A stretch of DNA of 64,000 nt from Paractinoplanes bogorensis (GTDB lineage: Bacteria; Actinomycetota; Actinomycetes; Mycobacteriales; Micromonosporaceae), in NCBI RefSeq assembly GCF_018829635.1, contig NZ_JAHKKG010000006.1, forward strand, positions 186,001 through 250,000. Reading direction: 5' to 3'. The notes below the pieces were generated by a model. That model did not search any database. It saw nothing but the letters and a program-made list of their open reading frames with translations, and was not told where the DNA came from. The position numbers and the translations under genes are program-made. Below, one piece after another: positions 55,314-63,350 of the stretch (its first letter is position 1; each line of letters begins with the position of its first letter).

Positions 55314-56048
55314 CTACACAGCAGCCAGCCGCAGGCGGTCGGACAAGCCTGCGGCCTCGAAGGCGGCCCGCACGTCGTCGACGCTTTCGGTGAAGTGCTC
55401 CCAGCTGTCCACGTGGGCCGGAACCGTGACCGCCGCGCCCAGGATCTCGGTGGCGGTGGCCATCTCGGCGGCGGACAGGGTGAGGTTGGCGTCGCTGACC
55501 GCGGGCACGTGGGCCGCGCCGCCGAAGAGCACGGCCACGTCGATCGCGGGGAACTGGGCGGCGATCTCGCGGACCACGTCGAGTGAGGCGTTGTCGCCGC
55601 TCACGTAGACGGTGGGGGAGCCCGCAGCTTGCACCACGAAACCGATGACCGGGCCGGTGATGGGTTCGATGCCCTCGGGGCCGTGCAGGGCCGGCACGGC
55701 GGTGACCGTCACGGCGCCGTCGGCCAGGGTGACGCTCTCCCACGGCTTCAGCCCCTGTGCGGGCGGGCCGAGCCGGGTGGCGCCGTCGGCGGTGGTCAGC
55801 ACCAGGGGTGCAGCCAGGGCGAAGGCGCGTCCGGAACGGTCGAGGTTGTCGGGGTGCTCGTCGTGGGAGAGGAGGATCACGTCGGCGCCTGAGGGCGTAC
55901 CGGAAGCGGCCTTGGTCTTGGTCAATGCCCGGTCGGGGCCGATCGGATAGACGCCCGGCGCGTCGAAGGTCGGATCGGTCACGAAGCGGAAGCCGCCCAG
56001 CTCGAACGCCACTGTGGGACCGCCGAAACCCTGGATCGAAATCGTCAT
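55314..56048 (-). CDS. MBL-fold metal-dependent hydrolase (UlaG-like)
   Basis: 244 residues from ATG 56048. FVTDPTFDAPG, the metal motif LLSHDEHPDNLD, VPALHGPEG and VYVSGDNASLDVV, VTVPAHVDSWEHF are typical of the UlaG/YcjY-like branch of the beta-lactamase fold. CAGACT lies 7 nt before the start. It is divergent from the GlxA-type regulator (71 bp apart), a likely target of that regulator. Substrate unknown. Confidence 0.85.
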   Translation of the reverse strand: MTISIQGFGGPTVAFELGGFRFVTDPTFDAPGVYPIGPDRALTKTKAASGTPSGADVILLSHDEHPDNLDRSGRAFALAAPLVLTTADGATRLGPPAQGLKPWESVTLADGAVTVTAVPALHGPEGIEPITGPVIGFVVQAAGSPTVYVSGDNASLDVVREIAAQFPAIDVAVLFGGAAHVPAVSDANLTLSAAEMATATEILGAAVTVPAHVDSWEHFTESVDDVRAAFEAAGLSDRLRLAAV

Positions 56049-56119
56049 GCCGGAAAGTCTGCGGCGAACCGGCCGGGACGGGGAGTGGCTGGAAAGCCAT
56101 CCTGCGATAGGTTCAAGCC

Positions 56120-57097
56120 ATGACTCGTGACGCGACCACCGTGGGCATCGTCGTCGGCGACGGGGCGCCGATCCTCGAGGTCGCCGTCGCACCCCGGGTC
56201 TTCGAGATCGATCATTCCGGGCGGGGAGGACCCCGTTTTCGCGTACGCACTACAGGTGAGCGCCCCGGCCCACTCGAGACGTCAGCGGGTATCTCCCTCA
56301 CGGCGCCCCTGCCGCTGAGCGCGCTCGACGAGGCCGGCGTGGTGGTCATCCCGGGCTGGCGTCTGCCCGGTGGCCCGCCGGTCGCACCCGAGGTGCTCGA
56401 CGCCGTCCGCCGCGCCCACGCCGAGGGGGCCACCCTGGTCGGGCTCTGCCTGGGCGCGTTCGTGCTGGCCGAGGCCGGTCTGCTCGACGGTCGCCGAGCC
56501 ACCACGCACTGGCTCAAGCTGGCCGAGTTCGCGGCGAGCTACCCGGCCGTCGAGGTGGTCGAGGACGCGTTGTTCGTCGACGAGGGCGAGATCGTGACCA
56601 GCGCCGGCAGCGCCGCCGGGCTCGATGCCTGCCTGCATCTGCTGCGCCGCGACTACGGGCCCGAGGTGGCCAACACGACCGCCCGCGCCCTGGTCGTGGC
56701 GCCGCAACGGCCGGGCGGTCAGGCCCAGTTCGTCGAGCAGCCGGTGCCGCCGCTCGACGCGGGCGACACCGTGACGACCGCCATGCGTTACGCGCTCGAA
56801 CATCTCGACGACCCGGGCCTCGACATCGCCCGCCTGGCCGCCGCGGCCAACCTGAGCCGGCGCAGTTTCGATCGCCGGTTCCGTGACACGGCGGGCTGCT
56901 CGGCCCTGCAGTGGCTGCTGCATCAGCGGGTGCTGCGCGCCCAGCACATCCTGTCGACCACCGGTTTGCCGATCGACACTGTGGCCCGGGCCTGCGGGTT
57001 CAGCGACGGCGTGGCCCTGCGACCACACTTCCGCCGGGTCGTCGGGGTGCCGCCACAGACCTACCGGGCCAGCTTCAGCACCCTGCCGACCGGATAG
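56120..57097 (+). CDS. GlxA-type AraC regulator with DJ-1/PfpI domain
   Basis: 325 residues. The N-terminal DJ-1/PfpI-like domain has the nucleophile-elbow cysteine in LVGLCLGAFVLAEAGLLDG; the C-terminal AraC helix-turn-helix pair is LDIARLAAAANLSRRSFDRRFRDTAGCSALQWLLHQRVLRAQHIL and VARACGFSDGVALRPHFRRVVGVPPQTYR. TAGGTT lies 6 nt before the ATG (leaderless). Probably regulates the divergent MBL hydrolase and itself. Confidence 0.93.
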   Translation: MTRDATTVGIVVGDGAPILEVAVAPRVFEIDHSGRGGPRFRVRTTGERPGPLETSAGISLTAPLPLSALDEAGVVVIPGWRLPGGPPVAPEVLDAVRRAHAEGATLVGLCLGAFVLAEAGLLDGRRATTHWLKLAEFAASYPAVEVVEDALFVDEGEIVTSAGSAAGLDACLHLLRRDYGPEVANTTARALVVAPQRPGGQAQFVEQPVPPLDAGDTVTTAMRYALEHLDDPGLDIARLAAAANLSRRSFDRRFRDTAGCSALQWLLHQRVLRAQHILSTTGLPIDTVARACGFSDGVALRPHFRRVVGVPPQTYRASFSTLPTG

Positions 57098-57111
57098 CCG
57101 GCGCGACGGGC

Positions 57112-57620
57112 GGTCACACCTGGCGGGCGGCGAAAGCCGTCGCGAACGGGCCGCTGCACCTGGCGGCGGCGAAAGCTGGCGGGGCCGGGCGGGGTCGCGG
57201 CTGGTGGGCGGCGAGGGCTGGCGGGAGCGGGCGGTCGCGGCTGGTGGGCGGCGAGGCTGGCGGGGCCGGGCGGTCGCGCCTGGTGGGCGGCGAAAGCTAG
57301 CGCGAACGGGCCGCTGCGCCTGGCGGGCGGCGAGGGCTGGCGGGAGCGGGCTGTCGCGCCTGGCGGGCGGCGAAAGCTGGCGAGGGCGGGCCGTCGCACC
57401 TTGGGGGCCAGGCTGTCGCGCCTGGCGGGCGGCGAGGGCTGGCGGGGCCAGGCTGTCGCGCCTGGCGGGCGGCGAGGGCTGGCGGGAGCGGGCCGTCGCG
57501 CCTGGCGGGCGGCGAGGGCTGGCGAGGGCGGGCCGTCGCACCTGGCGGGGCCGGGCTGCCGCGCTTGGCGGGCGGCGAAAGCTGGCGGGAGCGGGCCGTC
57601 CCACCAGGCAGGCGGCGGGG
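57112..57620. repeat. Tandem array of ~40-bp repeats
   Basis: About a dozen imperfect head-to-tail units with consensus CCTGGCGGGCGGCGA..GCTGGCGGGAGCGGGCCGTCGCG; clear unit starts lie 40 bp apart (57319, 57359, 57421, 57461, 57501, 57541). The period is not a multiple of three, so the open frames crossing it are not coding. It fills the whole gap between glxA-type and Vgb-like genes. Confidence 0.85.
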
Positions 57621-57621
57621 A

Positions 57622-58602
57622 TCAGCGGGAGAGGCGGGCCACCGCGCCGGATTCGAGGGCGGTCCACACGGCACCGTCGGGTCCGATGGTCAGGCCGTGC
57701 GGTTCCGAGCCCGGGGTGGGCAGGTCGTATTCGGTCACCTCGCCCGCGAAGGTGATGTGAGCCAGGCGGTTGGCCGCCCACTCGGTCAGCCAGCACCCGC
57801 CGGCCGGGTCGGCCACGATGGCGTGCGGCCGGGCCTCCCGGTCGGGTAGCGGGAACTCGGTGATTTCGCCGTCGGTGGCGATGCGGCCTACCTGACCGGC
57901 GCCGATCTCGACGAACCACAGCGCGCCGTCGCCGCCGGCCGTGATGCCGACCGGGGCGCCGCCCGGCGTGGGCAGCCGGAACAGCGTCATCTCGCCACCG
58001 GTGGTCACGCGGCCGATGGCGTTGGCCTGGTTGAGGGTGAACCACAGGGCACCGTCGGAACCGGCGGTGATCATCGAGGGGAAGCCCCCGGCGGCCGGGA
58101 TCGGATATTCGGTGATGTCGCCGTCGAGGGTGATGCGGCCGATCTTGTCGGCGTTCATCGCGGTGAACCAGAGCGCGTCGTCCGGCCCCGGGGCGATGCC
58201 GAACGGAGCGCCTGAGGCCGGGAAGGCGTCGAGCTTGCCGTCCGTGCCGATTCGCCCGATGTGGTCGTCGCGGTTGCGGGTGAACCACAACGCGCCGTCC
58301 CCGCCCACCGTGATGATCGACGGCCCGCTCTCCGGCGCGTCGAGCGAGTAGAGATCGACAGCACCAAAAGAAGCAGCGCCGGACGAAGCAGCACCAAAAG
58401 AAGCGGCGCCGGACGAAGCCGCGCCGGACGAAGCCGCGCCGGAAGAATCAGCGCCGGAAGAATCAGCGCCGGAAGAGGCAGCGTCGGATGGCACAGCGAA
58501 GCGCGCGATGGCACCGGCGTGGACGAGCGTCATCCACAGAGCGCCATCGGGCCCGGTGACGATGCCATAGGGGCCGGACTCGGAAACCGGGAACTCCTGC
58601 AT
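57622..58602 (-). CDS. Virginiamycin B lyase-like beta-propeller protein
   Basis: 326 residues from ATG 58602 (TAGCGT 7 nt upstream; GTG 58611 is an alternative). Seven propeller blades repeat the pattern GPDGALWFT...IGRI(T)DGxITEFPLP, as in Vgb streptogramin lyases, which open the antibiotic's thioester/lactone ring, but family members without lyase activity are common. Inserted after the first blade (about residues 45-84) are eight pentapeptides of the type AASSGA/DSSGA, absent from ordinary members. Cytoplasmic; no signal peptide. Confidence 0.85.
   Translation of the reverse strand: MQEFPVSESGPYGIVTGPDGALWMTLVHAGAIARFAVPSDAASSGADSSGADSSGAASSGAASSGAASFGAASSGAASFGAVDLYSLDAPESGPSIITVGGDGALWFTRNRDDHIGRIGTDGKLDAFPASGAPFGIAPGPDDALWFTAMNADKIGRITLDGDITEYPIPAAGGFPSMITAGSDGALWFTLNQANAIGRVTTGGEMTLFRLPTPGGAPVGITAGGDGALWFVEIGAGQVGRIATDGEITEFPLPDREARPHAIVADPAGGCWLTEWAANRLAHITFAGEVTEYDLPTPGSEPHGLTIGPDGAVWTALESGAVARLSR
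58350..58490 (-). repeat. In-frame 15-bp repeats inside the Vgb-like gene
   Basis: Tandem GCCGCGCCGGACGAA-like units (minus-strand reading) encode repeated Ser-Ser-Gly-Ala-Ala pentapeptides between propeller blades. Near-identical copies suggest recent expansion. Confidence 0.8.
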
Positions 58603-58612
58603 CGTCACCACG

Positions 58613-59308
58613 CTACCCAGTCAGGTGTTTTGTCGCCTCCCGCACGGAGAGACCGGACAGGCTCGACCGGTGCGCCTCCACGAAGGACAGCACCTCGCCC
58701 GGCGCCGTGCGGGCGTAGTGGCGCAGCGCCCATCCGATCGCCTTGCGCACGAAGAAGTCACGATGACCGGCCTGGGCCGCGCAATAGGCGAACAGCCTCT
58801 CCTCGTCGGTGTCGGCGCCGTAGTGCAGCTGATGCAGGATCGCCACCCGGACCAGCCACATGTCGTCGTCGCGGGACCACTCGTCCATCACCTCGACCAG
58901 TGACCGGTGCCGCCGCACCAGACCGCCGGTGAAGCGGGTGGCCAGCGGGTCGATCGTGTCCCACCACGATTTTGTCGTGACCAGCTCGCGCACCACCTCG
59001 ATGAAGCCGGGGCCGGGCACCTCGACGTGGCGGAGCAGGTAGGAGCAGGCGACGTACTGATATTCGCGCTCGTCGCGGGCCCACAGCGCGGTGGCGATCG
59101 CGGCCAGATCGTCTTCGCCCGGGCGGGGCAGGCCGGTCAGCGCCGCCTTTTGCAGCTTCTGCAGCGCGGGGGCGGGCAGACCCAGGAACGGGAAATGATT
59201 TTTCATGTACGCCGCCATGGCCGCGGCCCGCTCGGTGTCGGCCTCGGGGCGTAGCCGTTCGTCGAGCCTCTCGAGCACCAGCGCGGACAGGTCACCCATG
59301 GCCCGCAT
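58613..59308 (-). CDS. AlkD-like DNA alkylation repair protein (HEAT-repeat glycosylase)
   Basis: 231 residues from ATG 59308; ATG 59299 is the next alternative. HEAT-like helical repeats with YMKNHFPFLGLPAPALQKLQ, EYQYVACSYLLRH, TTKSWWDTIDPLATRF (the catalytic Trp/Asp region of AlkD) and FFVRKAIGWALRHYART support a DNA glycosylase removing bulky or cationic alkyl bases. Divergent from the VLRF1 gene by 23 bp, with facing promoters. Confidence 0.88.
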   Translation of the reverse strand: MRAMGDLSALVLERLDERLRPEADTERAAAMAAYMKNHFPFLGLPAPALQKLQKAALTGLPRPGEDDLAAIATALWARDEREYQYVACSYLLRHVEVPGPGFIEVVRELVTTKSWWDTIDPLATRFTGGLVRRHRSLVEVMDEWSRDDDMWLVRVAILHQLHYGADTDEERLFAYCAAQAGHRDFFVRKAIGWALRHYARTAPGEVLSFVEAHRSSLSGLSVREATKHLTG

Positions 59309-59331
59309 CCTGCCACCGTAGTCTGACAAGA

Positions 59332-59964
59332 ATGGGCGAACGGGCGGCCGCGGGCGGCGGAAAATGGGTCGATGTCGCGCCGGAGCGGCTGCCCCGGTGG
59401 CTGGAGAACTTCGAGCGCCGGCACGGGGCGTACGGGGAAACGGGTTTGACCTTGATCGCGGCCGATGGTGCGACCGCGACCTGGCAGCTCCCGCCGGGCG
59501 TAGCCGCGGTGGGCACCCTGGCCGAGCTGATCGAGACCGCGCAACGGCCGCGCCGGATCGGGCTGCTGCTGGCCCGCAAGGGGGCGCTCGCGGCCGGAGT
59601 CGCCGACGGCACTGAGTTGATCAGTTCCAAGGTGGACCGTAATTATGTGCAGGGGCGCACGGCCGCCGGTGGCTGGTCGCAGCAGCGCTTCGCGCGCCGC
59701 CGGGACAATCAGGCCAAAGCGGCCGCGGCGGATGGCGCCGGCATCGTGGGGCGCGTTCTTCTTCCGGCCGTACGCGATCTGGCCGCGCTCGTGACCGGCG
59801 GTGATCGCGCCGCGGTGGAGGCCGTCCTGGCCGCACCCGAACTGGCGCCGCTCCGCGACAAGCGCTCCGAACGGTTCCTGGACGTGCCCGAGCCCCGGCA
59901 CGCGGTTCTGGTGTCCGCGATCGCCGGGGCCCGGGCCGTGTCCGTGCTGGTGAAGGAGCCTTAG
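59332..59964 (+). CDS. Actinobacterial VLRF1-type release factor homologue
   Basis: 210 residues. The motif TAAGGWSQQRFARRRDNQ (Gly-Gly-Trp-Ser-Gln at 113-117) is the catalytic loop signature of the eRF1/Vms1-like (VLRF1) family. Family members cleave peptidyl-tRNA from stalled ribosomes or related substrates; in bacteria the function is only predicted. Both flanking genes (AlkD-like glycosylase, zinc metallopeptidase) are quality-control-like but no link is demonstrated. Its stop overlaps the convergent ypfJ-type stop by 3 bp. Confidence 0.85.
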   Translation: MGERAAAGGGKWVDVAPERLPRWLENFERRHGAYGETGLTLIAADGATATWQLPPGVAAVGTLAELIETAQRPRRIGLLLARKGALAAGVADGTELISSKVDRNYVQGRTAAGGWSQQRFARRRDNQAKAAAADGAGIVGRVLLPAVRDLAALVTGGDRAAVEAVLAAPELAPLRDKRSERFLDVPEPRHAVLVSAIAGARAVSVLVKEP

Positions 59965-60863
59965 AAAGTCTGGGCGCAGCTCTTCGGCGAACCGTTGTAG
60001 CCCTTGCTGAACCACTCCTGGCGCTGCGCCGACGTGCCGTGCGTGAACTCCTCGGGGTTGACCGGGTTGCCGCTGCGCTTCTGCAGCGTGTCGTCGCCGA
60101 TCTGGCCGGCCGCCTGGATGCCCTCCTGGATGTCCTGCACGGTGAGGCTCTTGAAGATCTGCACGCCGTCCTTGTCGGTGGTGGTGCTGGCCGACTTGGC
60201 CCACGCGCCCGCATAGCAGTCGGCCTGCAGTTCGAGCTTCACCGACAGCGCGTTCTTCTCGGCGTTCGAGGCGCCGGACTGGGCCTGGCGCATCTTGGCC
60301 TCGGTGCCGGTGATGTCCTGGATGTGGTGGCCGTACTCGTGGGCCAGCACGTACGGCTGCGCGAACTCGCCGGACGCGCCGAGCTGCTTGGCCAGCACCT
60401 GGTAGAAGGACAGGTCGATGTACACGTTGTTGTCGCCGGGGCAGTAGAACGGCCCGACGCCCGAGTCGGCGGCGCCGCAGGCCGTGCTCACCCGCTGCTC
60501 GAAGATGACCGTCTTGGCCGGCTGGTAGTCGACGTTGAAGTTCTCCGGCGCGGCCGACTTCCAGTAGTTCTGGATCGAGTTGACGTAGAGCGTGTTGCGG
60601 CAGTCGAGCTGGTCGAGCGCGTCGGCCGCGTCACACTTCTGATCGATGTTGGTGTTGTCGCCGGTCGAGGCGCCGCTGCCGCCACCCATCGAGTTGATGC
60701 CGAAGTAGCCGCCGACCAGCGCGACCACGATCGTGATGATGATGCCGACCAGGCCACCGCCGCCGATCGGCAGTCCGCCCAGCCCGCCGCCACCACCACC
60801 GCCGGAGCCGCGTCGATCCTCGACCTGACTGGTATCGATGTCGGCGTTCTCGTTGAGTTCCAT
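59961..60863 (-). CDS. YpfJ-family membrane-anchored zinc metallopeptidase
   Basis: 300 residues. A short acidic N-terminus and poly-Gly stretch (residues 20-38) precede one transmembrane helix (VGIIITIVVALVGGYFG). The outer domain has the zincin motif HEYGHH (175-180) and the downstream ELQADCYAGAWA acidic ligand region; four cysteines may form disulfides. This is the neutral zinc metallopeptidase family (KPN_02809/YpfJ), of unknown physiological substrate. RBS GTGAGGATGAG precedes ATG 60863. Confidence 0.93.
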   Translation of the reverse strand: MELNENADIDTSQVEDRRGSGGGGGGGLGGLPIGGGGLVGIIITIVVALVGGYFGINSMGGGSGASTGDNTNIDQKCDAADALDQLDCRNTLYVNSIQNYWKSAAPENFNVDYQPAKTVIFEQRVSTACGAADSGVGPFYCPGDNNVYIDLSFYQVLAKQLGASGEFAQPYVLAHEYGHHIQDITGTEAKMRQAQSGASNAEKNALSVKLELQADCYAGAWAKSASTTTDKDGVQIFKSLTVQDIQEGIQAAGQIGDDTLQKRSGNPVNPEEFTHGTSAQRQEWFSKGYNGSPKSCAQTF

Positions 60864-60956
60864 CTCATCCTCACTGAGCCAATGCGGCGGGGGTGTCGGC
60901 TGCGTACCCGATGATCTTGATCGTTAATCGAGTGGGAGGTACGCGGGGCCGCCCGG

Positions 60957-61079
60957 TAGTATGGCGGGGTGCTGCTCTGCGAAGACTGACCTGTCCCGCG
61001 CCGACTTCAGAAATCTTGAGGGTCGGCGTTTTCGTGTGCCCGGAGTCAGCCTCATCTCTGCGAGAGCGAGCTTTACGAA
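60957..61079 (+). promoter_or_regulatory. Leader/attenuator of the ABC-F gene
   Basis: TAGTAT (60957-60962) is followed 6 nt later by a six-codon frame GTG..TGA (60969-60989, MLLCED), then a hairpin with stem GCCGAC/GTCGGC (~61000-61028) and a TTTT run (61029-61032). This is the layout of ribosome-mediated attenuators upstream of ABC-F genes, where a stalled ribosome on a short leader prevents the terminator forming. A competing reading is a 40-codon frame from ATG 60961 whose TGA overlaps the ABC-F ATG (ATGATC), giving translational coupling. Confidence 0.5.
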
Positions 61080-62684
61080 ATGATCACCGCCACCGGACTC
61101 GAACTGCGCGCGGGCGCCCGCATCCTGCTGTCCCCGGTCACCCTGCGGGTGCAGCCGGGCGACCGGATCGGGCTCGTCGGCCGCAACGGCGCGGGCAAGA
61201 CCACCACGCTCAAGGTGCTGGCCGGCGAGGGTCAGCCCTACACCGGCGAGGTCGAGCGGACCAGCGAGGTCGGCTACCTGCCGCAGGACCCGCGCACCGG
61301 TGACCTCAACGTGACCGGCCGCGACCGGGTGCTCAGCGCCCGCGGGCTCGACTCGATCATCGCCGAGATGCAGAAACTCGAGATCGAGCTCGAGGAGAGC
61401 GCCGACGACAAGCTGGTGCGGCGCTACGGCAACCTGGAAGACAGGTTCTCCGCCCTGGGTGGTTACGCTGCCGAGGCCGAGGCCGCCCGCATCTGCTCCA
61501 ACCTGGGGCTGCCCGACCGCGCGCTGTCGCAGACCATCGGCACCCTGTCCGGCGGTCAGCGCCGCCGGATCGAGCTGGCCCGCATCCTGTTCGCCGACTC
61601 CGGGCAGAACGGCAAGGGCATCCTGCTGCTCGACGAGCCGACCAACCACCTGGATCAGGACTCGATCGCCTGGCTGCGCGGTTACATGGCGCAGCACAAG
61701 GGCGGCCTGATCGTGATCAGCCACGACGTCGAGCTGCTCGAGGCCGCCGTCAACAAGGTCTGGTATCTCGACGCCAACCGCTCGGTCGTCGACATCTACA
61801 ACGTGGGCTGGAAGAAGTACCTCGAGTCACGCGAGACCGACGAGCGCCGTCGCCGCCGCGAGCGGGCCAACGCCGAGAAGAAGGCCGGCGCCCTGATGGC
61901 CCAGGCCGACAAGATGCGGGCCAAGGCCACCAAGACGGTCGCCGCGCAGAACATGGCCCGCCGCGCCGAGAAGCTGCTCGGTGGCCTGGAAGAGGTGCGC
62001 ACCTCGGACAAGGTGGCCAAGGTGCGCTTCCCCAACCCGGTGCCCTGTGGCAAGACCCCGCTCACGGCCAGCGGGCTGTCGAAGTCGTACGGGTCGCTCG
62101 AGATCTTCACCGACGTCAACGTGGCGGTCGACCGCGGCTCGCGCGTGGCCATCCTCGGCCTCAACGGTGCCGGCAAGACCACGCTGCTGCGCATGCTGGG
62201 CGGCCTGCTCACGCCGGACACGGGCGAGGTGCGGCCGGGCCACGGGTTGCGGCTGGGCTATTACGCGCAGGAGCACGAGACGCTCGACGTCGACCGCACG
62301 ATCCTCGAGCACATGCGCAGCGCCGGCGGCGAGCAGAACGATACCGAGCTGCGGAAGATCCTCGGCGCGTTCCTCTTCTCGGGTGACGACGTGGATAAAC
62401 CGGCCGGTGTTCTCTCCGGTGGGGAAAAGACCCGTCTCGCCCTCGCGACGCTGGTCTGCTCCGGCGCCAACGTGCTGCTGCTGGACGAGCCGACGAACAA
62501 CCTCGACCCGGTCAGCCGCGAGCAGGTGCTGGACGCCATCGCCAACTATCCGGGCGCGATCGTGCTGGTCACGCACGATGCGGGGGCCGTGCAGGCGCTG
62601 AAGCCGGACCGCGCCATCCTGCTGCCGGACGGCGACGAGGACGCGTGGAGCGACGACCTGCTGGAGCTCGTCGAACTGGCCTGA
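61080..62684 (+). CDS. ABC-F family ribosome-associated ATPase
   Basis: 534 residues, two fused ABC domains and no membrane segment. Walker A GRNGAGKTT and GLNGAGKTT, signatures TLSGGQRRRIEL and LSGGEKTRLAL, Walker B LLLDEPTNHLD and LLLDEPTNNLD, and a charged linker (RETDERRRRRERANAEKKAGALMAQADKMRAK) that in ABC-F proteins enters the ribosomal P-tRNA region. Such proteins rescue antibiotic- or sequence-stalled ribosomes or regulate translation; resistance and housekeeping members cannot be told apart here. The attenuator-like leader favours drug or stall response. Followed downstream by a small HTH gene. Confidence 0.95.
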   Translation: MITATGLELRAGARILLSPVTLRVQPGDRIGLVGRNGAGKTTTLKVLAGEGQPYTGEVERTSEVGYLPQDPRTGDLNVTGRDRVLSARGLDSIIAEMQKLEIELEESADDKLVRRYGNLEDRFSALGGYAAEAEAARICSNLGLPDRALSQTIGTLSGGQRRRIELARILFADSGQNGKGILLLDEPTNHLDQDSIAWLRGYMAQHKGGLIVISHDVELLEAAVNKVWYLDANRSVVDIYNVGWKKYLESRETDERRRRRERANAEKKAGALMAQADKMRAKATKTVAAQNMARRAEKLLGGLEEVRTSDKVAKVRFPNPVPCGKTPLTASGLSKSYGSLEIFTDVNVAVDRGSRVAILGLNGAGKTTLLRMLGGLLTPDTGEVRPGHGLRLGYYAQEHETLDVDRTILEHMRSAGGEQNDTELRKILGAFLFSGDDVDKPAGVLSGGEKTRLALATLVCSGANVLLLDEPTNNLDPVSREQVLDAIANYPGAIVLVTHDAGAVQALKPDRAILLPDGDEDAWSDDLLELVELA

Positions 62685-63122
62685 CGGCTCGCATGATCTG
62701 CGAATCATCACCATCGTCGGTTGTCAACCAGTGCCCACACAGACAGTGCGACGTTCGGGCGTTTGCGGTCAGGTCGGACACCGCACCGGACGCGCCCAAG
62801 TTGGCACACGAACCGACGCAGCGCTCGGTAGGCAACGCATCGACGCTGCGTCATGTCCGGTCCGGCTGTGTCCTCGATCGAGTGTTTCCGCAGGTGATCG
62901 ATGGTCTTGGGAAACTGCGCGGGAAGCCGACCGTACGTTCGTAATGCTTGTCGCCCTAACGTCAGTTAACTGTCTGACATTGATGGCCGTGGTCATCGTC
63001 AAGTTCCTGACAGTGATAAATGGGCACGTTGGCTAGGGCTGGATACCTAGCGCATGATCGTTGGAGGCGGTCTAATAGGTGAGACCGTATGAACCGCACA
63101 GTCTGGGACGTGAGGATTCAAG
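62685..63122. other. Regulatory intergenic region upstream of the HTH gene
   Basis: 438 bp, no coding frame with support. The part from about 62930 is AT-richer and contains CAGTTAACTG (perfect 10-bp palindrome at 62963) with flanking GTCAG/CTGAC arms, and a promoter candidate TTGGCT (about 63029) - 18 nt - CATGAT upstream of GAGGATTCAAG-ATG at 63123. Confidence 0.45.
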
Positions 63123-63350
63123 ATGCCAGCCACGGGCACTGCCACCAGCACTGAGAAGGGTCGCCGAATCGTCGGCAGCGAGCGCCAGTCGTTAGCGAAG
63201 GATCTGGTCAAGCGTTACACCGGTGGGGAGAGCATTCGCGCTCTCGCCGCTTCGACCGGTCGTTCCTACGGATTCGTGCATCGCGTACTGACCGAGTCGG
63301 GCGTGCAGCTCCGCCAGCGCGGTGGCGCGCGTCGCCGCAAGAAGGCGTGA
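63123..63350 (+). CDS. Small helix-turn-helix protein
   Basis: 75 residues. RQSLAKDLVKRYTGGESIRALAASTGRSYGFVHRVLTESGVQLRQRGGARRRKKA is a single helix-turn-helix with a basic C-terminal tail, typical of a small DNA-binding protein family conserved in actinomycetes next to ABC-F and enoyl-CoA hydratase genes (recalled, not searched). GTGAGGATTCAAG precedes ATG. Its stop overlaps the next gene (GTGA). Targets unknown. Confidence 0.85.
   Translation: MPATGTATSTEKGRRIVGSERQSLAKDLVKRYTGGESIRALAASTGRSYGFVHRVLTESGVQLRQRGGARRRKKA

Noticed and set aside
57112..57620. 40-bp repeats as a CRISPR array
   Set aside because: Head-to-tail units with no unique spacers and no cas genes.
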